8,569 nt of DNA, taken from assembly GCA_002295885.1 (NCBI GenBank), contig DBGM01000029.1:1-8569 (forward strand), read 5' to 3'. Source of the stretch: Phycisphaerales bacterium UBA854 (lineage in GTDB: Bacteria; Planctomycetota; Phycisphaerae; Phycisphaerales; SM1A02). Position numbers and translations under genes: made by a program. Under the pieces are notes generated by a model. That model was not told the DNA's origin and made no database searches. It saw only the letters and a program-made list of their open reading frames with translations. Positions 6,541-8,569 of the stretch are shown here, piece by piece (the stretch's first letter is position 1; each line of letters begins with the position of its first letter).

Positions 6541-8435
6541 CGGGCGCCCTCCGCATTCATCTCCGCGTTGCGCTGCGTATCCAGCGTCTGGGCGGGATCG
6601 GACATGCCCTGGATGTGGCACCATCCCTCCTTGGTTCCCATGTCATTGGTCCCGTCGAGGTGGGCACCGCTGACTTCGACCACTCCGTCCTCCGGATCCG
6701 ACAACAGGATGTCGCTGCCGATGTTGCAGTAGTCCCAGAACCATCCGTCCTCGAAGGTCGTCGACCACACCCACGCGGCGGACCGCGGTTCACCCGGCAG
6801 GAACGATGCCCACTGGGCGGCACCGTCGTAGGTCATGTCGTAGTTGGAACCGCACTGGATGCCGAAGATGGCCCCGAGGTCCGCGATGCTTCCTGCCAGC
6901 GGTGTGCCCCGCAGGGGGCTGCCGAGGGCCTGGACCTTGCGGGCTCCCGTGGACCAGTCCATTCCACTCCAATAGAAGGAGTAGAGGTGCAGCGCGGCGT
7001 TGCCGCCCTGGCTGTGGCCGATGACGGAGAAGCTCTTGTACTGCTGGCCGAACGCGCGGATGTCCAGGGCGAACTGGTCGTGGCTGAAGTTCTGGTAGAG
7101 GTTCAGGTACTCGGTGAAGTCGCCGGAGAACTGGTTGAGGGGCCAGGCGTCGCCGTCCTCGCAGTAGCCGTGCACCAGCATGAGATTGTGTCCCCCCGGC
7201 TGTGCCGAACGCAGCGGCGCGGCCGCGGAGCGGTGCACGGGGCCCGGAACGGTTCGACCCGCCATGGGAATCCCGGTCCGCATGACCCGGGCGTCGTCCC
7301 CGGTGGGTGCCGTATCGTCGATGCGCACCGTCGGCAGCGGTTGCCGATCCGATCGGACCAGCGGAACGAAGGTGTCGACGTCGGCCAGGCGCAGCGAACG
7401 GAGCTCGATGGAATCGGGATCGCACCCGTGGAGCCATCTGGTGTCCAGCACCAGTTGCACCGAGTCGGCGGACACCGGCGTGACGCCGCCGATCCAGCAG
7501 CGTGGAAGGTGGCCGTCCGAAGCGGTGGCCCAGACTTCCGCACCCGCGATGACCCGATCGCGAGCGGTGCCCGTGGCCAGCATGAGATCGATGGACGTGC
7601 GGTGGGCATCCACTTCCCGCACGACGAGCCGGCCCGACAGGGTGGGGGCGTCGTCCTCGACGGCGATGGGCAGGCTGACCGTGCGGTGCAGCAGATCGCC
7701 GTCGAAGGCGAGCAGGGCGTCGACGATCACGGTGTGCACGCCGGCGGTGAGCGGCTGCAGCGTGAGTGTCGGTCCCCGGGACGCGAGCCATTCGGTCGAG
7801 CCGTCGGCGTGCCGCAGCCGCGCGGTCGTCGACAGGATCGACGCTCCGTCGATGGCGGCGCGGCTCATCGCGACGTGGCCGTTCTCCGGGACATCGTCCC
7901 ACCGGGCGCACCCGAGGTGGACGGTGACCCGGTCACCGACGTGCGTGGCGTAGTCGTCCAGCCAGGCCCGCAGATGGAGATCGGATCCGTCCTCGACGAG
8001 CAGACGGACGACCTGACCGTCGAGCCCTCCGGTGACCCGGACGGTCCAGGTGCCGGGTTCCGGGGCCAGGATGTCCAGTCGCTGCGCCGGAACCGTGGAT
8101 CCGGGCATCATCGTTCCGCGTCGGATGGTGGATCGGTCGGACGTGCCGTCGTGCTTGCCGCCCGGTGAGATGGCGGTGATGGACCAGCGGTCGGAACCGT
8201 CTCCGGCGGGCAGCAGCTTGAGCGACTCCCCGGAGGGGACCTCGACGGTGAACTCCGCGGTGTCGCCGACGAAGGTGGTCTCGTGCACCGAATGCCGGGC
8301 CCGCGCACCGTGGGTCGCCGGATCCGGCTCGCGGAGCCAGCCCCGGTCGAGTTCGACGGCGGGAGCCCCGAGGTGCTTCACGGGGACATCGAACGATGTC
8401 GTTCCCAAGGCCAGGATGCAGGTCGAAAGCAGCAT
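6537..8435 (-). CDS. Secreted alpha/beta hydrolase, lipase-like, resembling 'conditioned medium factor' proteins
   Basis: A 632-residue protein with a short hydrophobic export signal (about 1-14) and a catalytic C-terminal third. The hydrolase signs are an oxyanion-loop HGY (LMLVHGYCEDGDAW, 418-431), the nucleophile elbow GHSQG with Ser475, an acid candidate in LLSDPEDGVV (D580 or D583), and a base candidate H607 in GWCHIQGM. A lipase or esterase reaction is likely; the substrate is unknown. From memory, the region from the elbow to the end (HSQGGNAALHLYSFYW, the Gly-Ser-Asn-Tyr block near 529, WCHIQGMSDPAQ) resembles bacterial proteins annotated as conditioned medium factor, after the Dictyostelium density factor. 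Residues of about 45-410 are beta-rich, with a TWTVRVTGG strand near 129-137 and Ig-like spacing, and carry no catalytic motif. ATG 8435 has AGAGGG three bases upstream. A TTG at 8447 is the alternative: it lacks a ribosome-binding site but would add an Arg to the signal peptide. The stop overlaps the P-domain start. Confidence 0.9.
   Translation of the reverse strand: MLLSTCILALGTTSFDVPVKHLGAPAVELDRGWLREPDPATHGARARHSVHETTFVGDTAEFTVEVPSGESLKLLPAGDGSDRWSITAISPGGKHDGTSDRSTIRRGTMMPGSTVPAQRLDILAPEPGTWTVRVTGGLDGQVVRLLVEDGSDLHLRAWLDDYATHVGDRVTVHLGCARWDDVPENGHVAMSRAAIDGASILSTTARLRHADGSTEWLASRGPTLTLQPLTAGVHTVIVDALLAFDGDLLHRTVSLPIAVEDDAPTLSGRLVVREVDAHRTSIDLMLATGTARDRVIAGAEVWATASDGHLPRCWIGGVTPVSADSVQLVLDTRWLHGCDPDSIELRSLRLADVDTFVPLVRSDRQPLPTVRIDDTAPTGDDARVMRTGIPMAGRTVPGPVHRSAAAPLRSAQPGGHNLMLVHGYCEDGDAWPLNQFSGDFTEYLNLYQNFSHDQFALDIRAFGQQYKSFSVIGHSQGGNAALHLYSFYWSGMDWSTGARKVQALGSPLRGTPLAGSIADLGAIFGIQCGSNYDMTYDGAAQWASFLPGEPRSAAWVWSTTFEDGWFWDYCNIGSDILLSDPEDGVVEVSGAHLDGTNDMGTKEGWCHIQGMSDPAQTLDTQRNAEMNAEGAR
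6548..6552 (-). promoter_or_regulatory. Strong ribosome-binding site for the P-domain gene
   Basis: GGAGG on the minus strand lies seven bases before the ATG at 6540, inside the last codons of the hydrolase gene. It fixes the start of the P-domain protein and, with the ATGA overlap, points to coupled translation of the two secreted proteins. Confidence 0.7.
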
Positions 8436-8452
8436 GATCCCTCTCAAGGGTG

Positions 8453-8458
8453 AGTATA
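8453..8458 (-). promoter_or_regulatory. Candidate -10 box of the hydrolase-led operon
   Basis: TATACT on the minus strand matches the -10 consensus at five of six positions and is the only AT-rich box in the spacer. No convincing -35 is seen at 15-18 bases (TGGGTT at best). Transcription would begin near 8446, leaving a leader of about 11 bases that still includes AGAGGG (8439-8444). It would exclude the alternative TTG start at 8447. Confidence 0.4.
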
Positions 8459-8501
8459 TCGGCGGGTTGGATGAAACCCACCGGGGGTCGCAAATGAGGC
8501 C

Positions 8502-8528
8502 AAAAAGACCCCGGGATCGCGCGGTCTC
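8502..8528 (-). terminator. Intrinsic terminator of the upstream gene
   Basis: On the minus strand AGACC (8523-8527) can pair with GGTCT (8506-8510), with an extra G-U pair outside. The 3' arm runs straight into TTTTT (8502-8506). The loop is 12 bases, GC-rich, and contains CCCGGG. The 5' arm begins within the TGA stop of the partial gene. A second, smaller hairpin, ACCC/GGGT, lies at 8476-8488 and is followed by TTC; it may help. The five-pair stem is short but the T-run is clear. Confidence 0.5.
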
Positions 8529-8569
8529 AGGCCTGCGGAGTGATGCGGCAGCCGATGTGCACGCCCACC
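8527..8569 (-). CDS. C-terminal 13 codons of an upstream gene, cut by window edge
   Basis: Reading the minus strand from the right edge, one frame gives VGVHIGCRITPQA and then TGA at 8527-8529, directly followed by a terminator-like hairpin and T-run. The stop-plus-terminator arrangement suggests a real gene end, and it fits the all-minus layout. The fragment is too short to name a family, and chance cannot be excluded. Confidence 0.45.
   Translation of the reverse strand, partial: VGVHIGCRITPQA

Noticed and set aside
6541..6624. N-terminal extension of the P-domain protein to 6624
   Set aside because: It lies inside the hydrolase gene and precedes a clean signal peptide with GGAGG at the right distance from 6540.
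6790..7911. 373-codon minus-strand frame overlapping the hydrolase
   Set aside because: Arg/Gly/Pro-rich product with no motifs; it is the +1 shadow of the hydrolase reading frame.
6615..8168. 517-codon open frame on the plus strand
   Set aside because: Antisense to the hydrolase, whose catalytic motifs show which strand is real.
8436..8447. TTG at 8447 as start of the hydrolase
   Set aside because: No ribosome-binding site precedes it and the likely transcription start is at or after it. It is kept as an alternative because it would add a positive charge to the signal peptide.

Overview
GC-rich bacterial DNA in which every supported gene lies on the minus strand, so transcription runs from right to left. 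The best clue to the organism is the protein at 5758-6540. It has a P-domain, then an Asp/Asn-rich calcium-binding linker, then two dockerin-like EF-hand repeats that end in Trp-Gly. That tail style is common in planctomycetes of the Phycisphaerae group, so a Phycisphaerales-like planctomycete is my inference. No rRNA, tRNA, CRISPR array, insertion sequence or prophage gene was seen.

Layout in the direction of transcription. (a) 8527-8569 is the last 13 codons of an upstream gene; its stop codon sits in the stem of an apparent intrinsic terminator (8502-8528). (b) A short spacer with a TATACT -10-like box leads into a secreted alpha/beta hydrolase (6537-8435). Its catalytic half resembles proteins annotated as 'conditioned medium factor'. 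(c) A secreted P-domain/dockerin-like protein (5758-6540) overlaps the hydrolase by the four bases ATGA. (d) After 32 bases comes a lipoprotein membrane-fusion protein (4610-5725), then an HAE1-type RND efflux permease (1465-4596), then a small four-helix membrane protein (1018-1461). The gaps between these are 13 and 3 bases. (e) After a 130-base intergenic region with a possible hairpin and an inverted repeat around a -10-like box comes a secreted CsgG-family protein, cut by the left edge (1-887).

How they may work together. The fusion protein and RND pump form the inner-membrane and periplasmic parts of a tripartite exporter; no TolC-type outer-membrane channel is encoded here. The small membrane protein is probably translated with the pump. 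The hydrolase and P-domain protein form a second coupled pair of exported proteins. Tight spacing allows one five-gene transcript from about 8446 down to 1018, but a weak promoter-like box at 5735-5740 could separate the pump genes from the secreted pair. The CsgG-like gene is probably its own unit.

The most interesting point is a possible bacterial relative of a social-amoeba density factor, coupled to a calcium-binding P-domain/dockerin protein and placed directly upstream of an efflux pump. A shared function is a hypothesis only.
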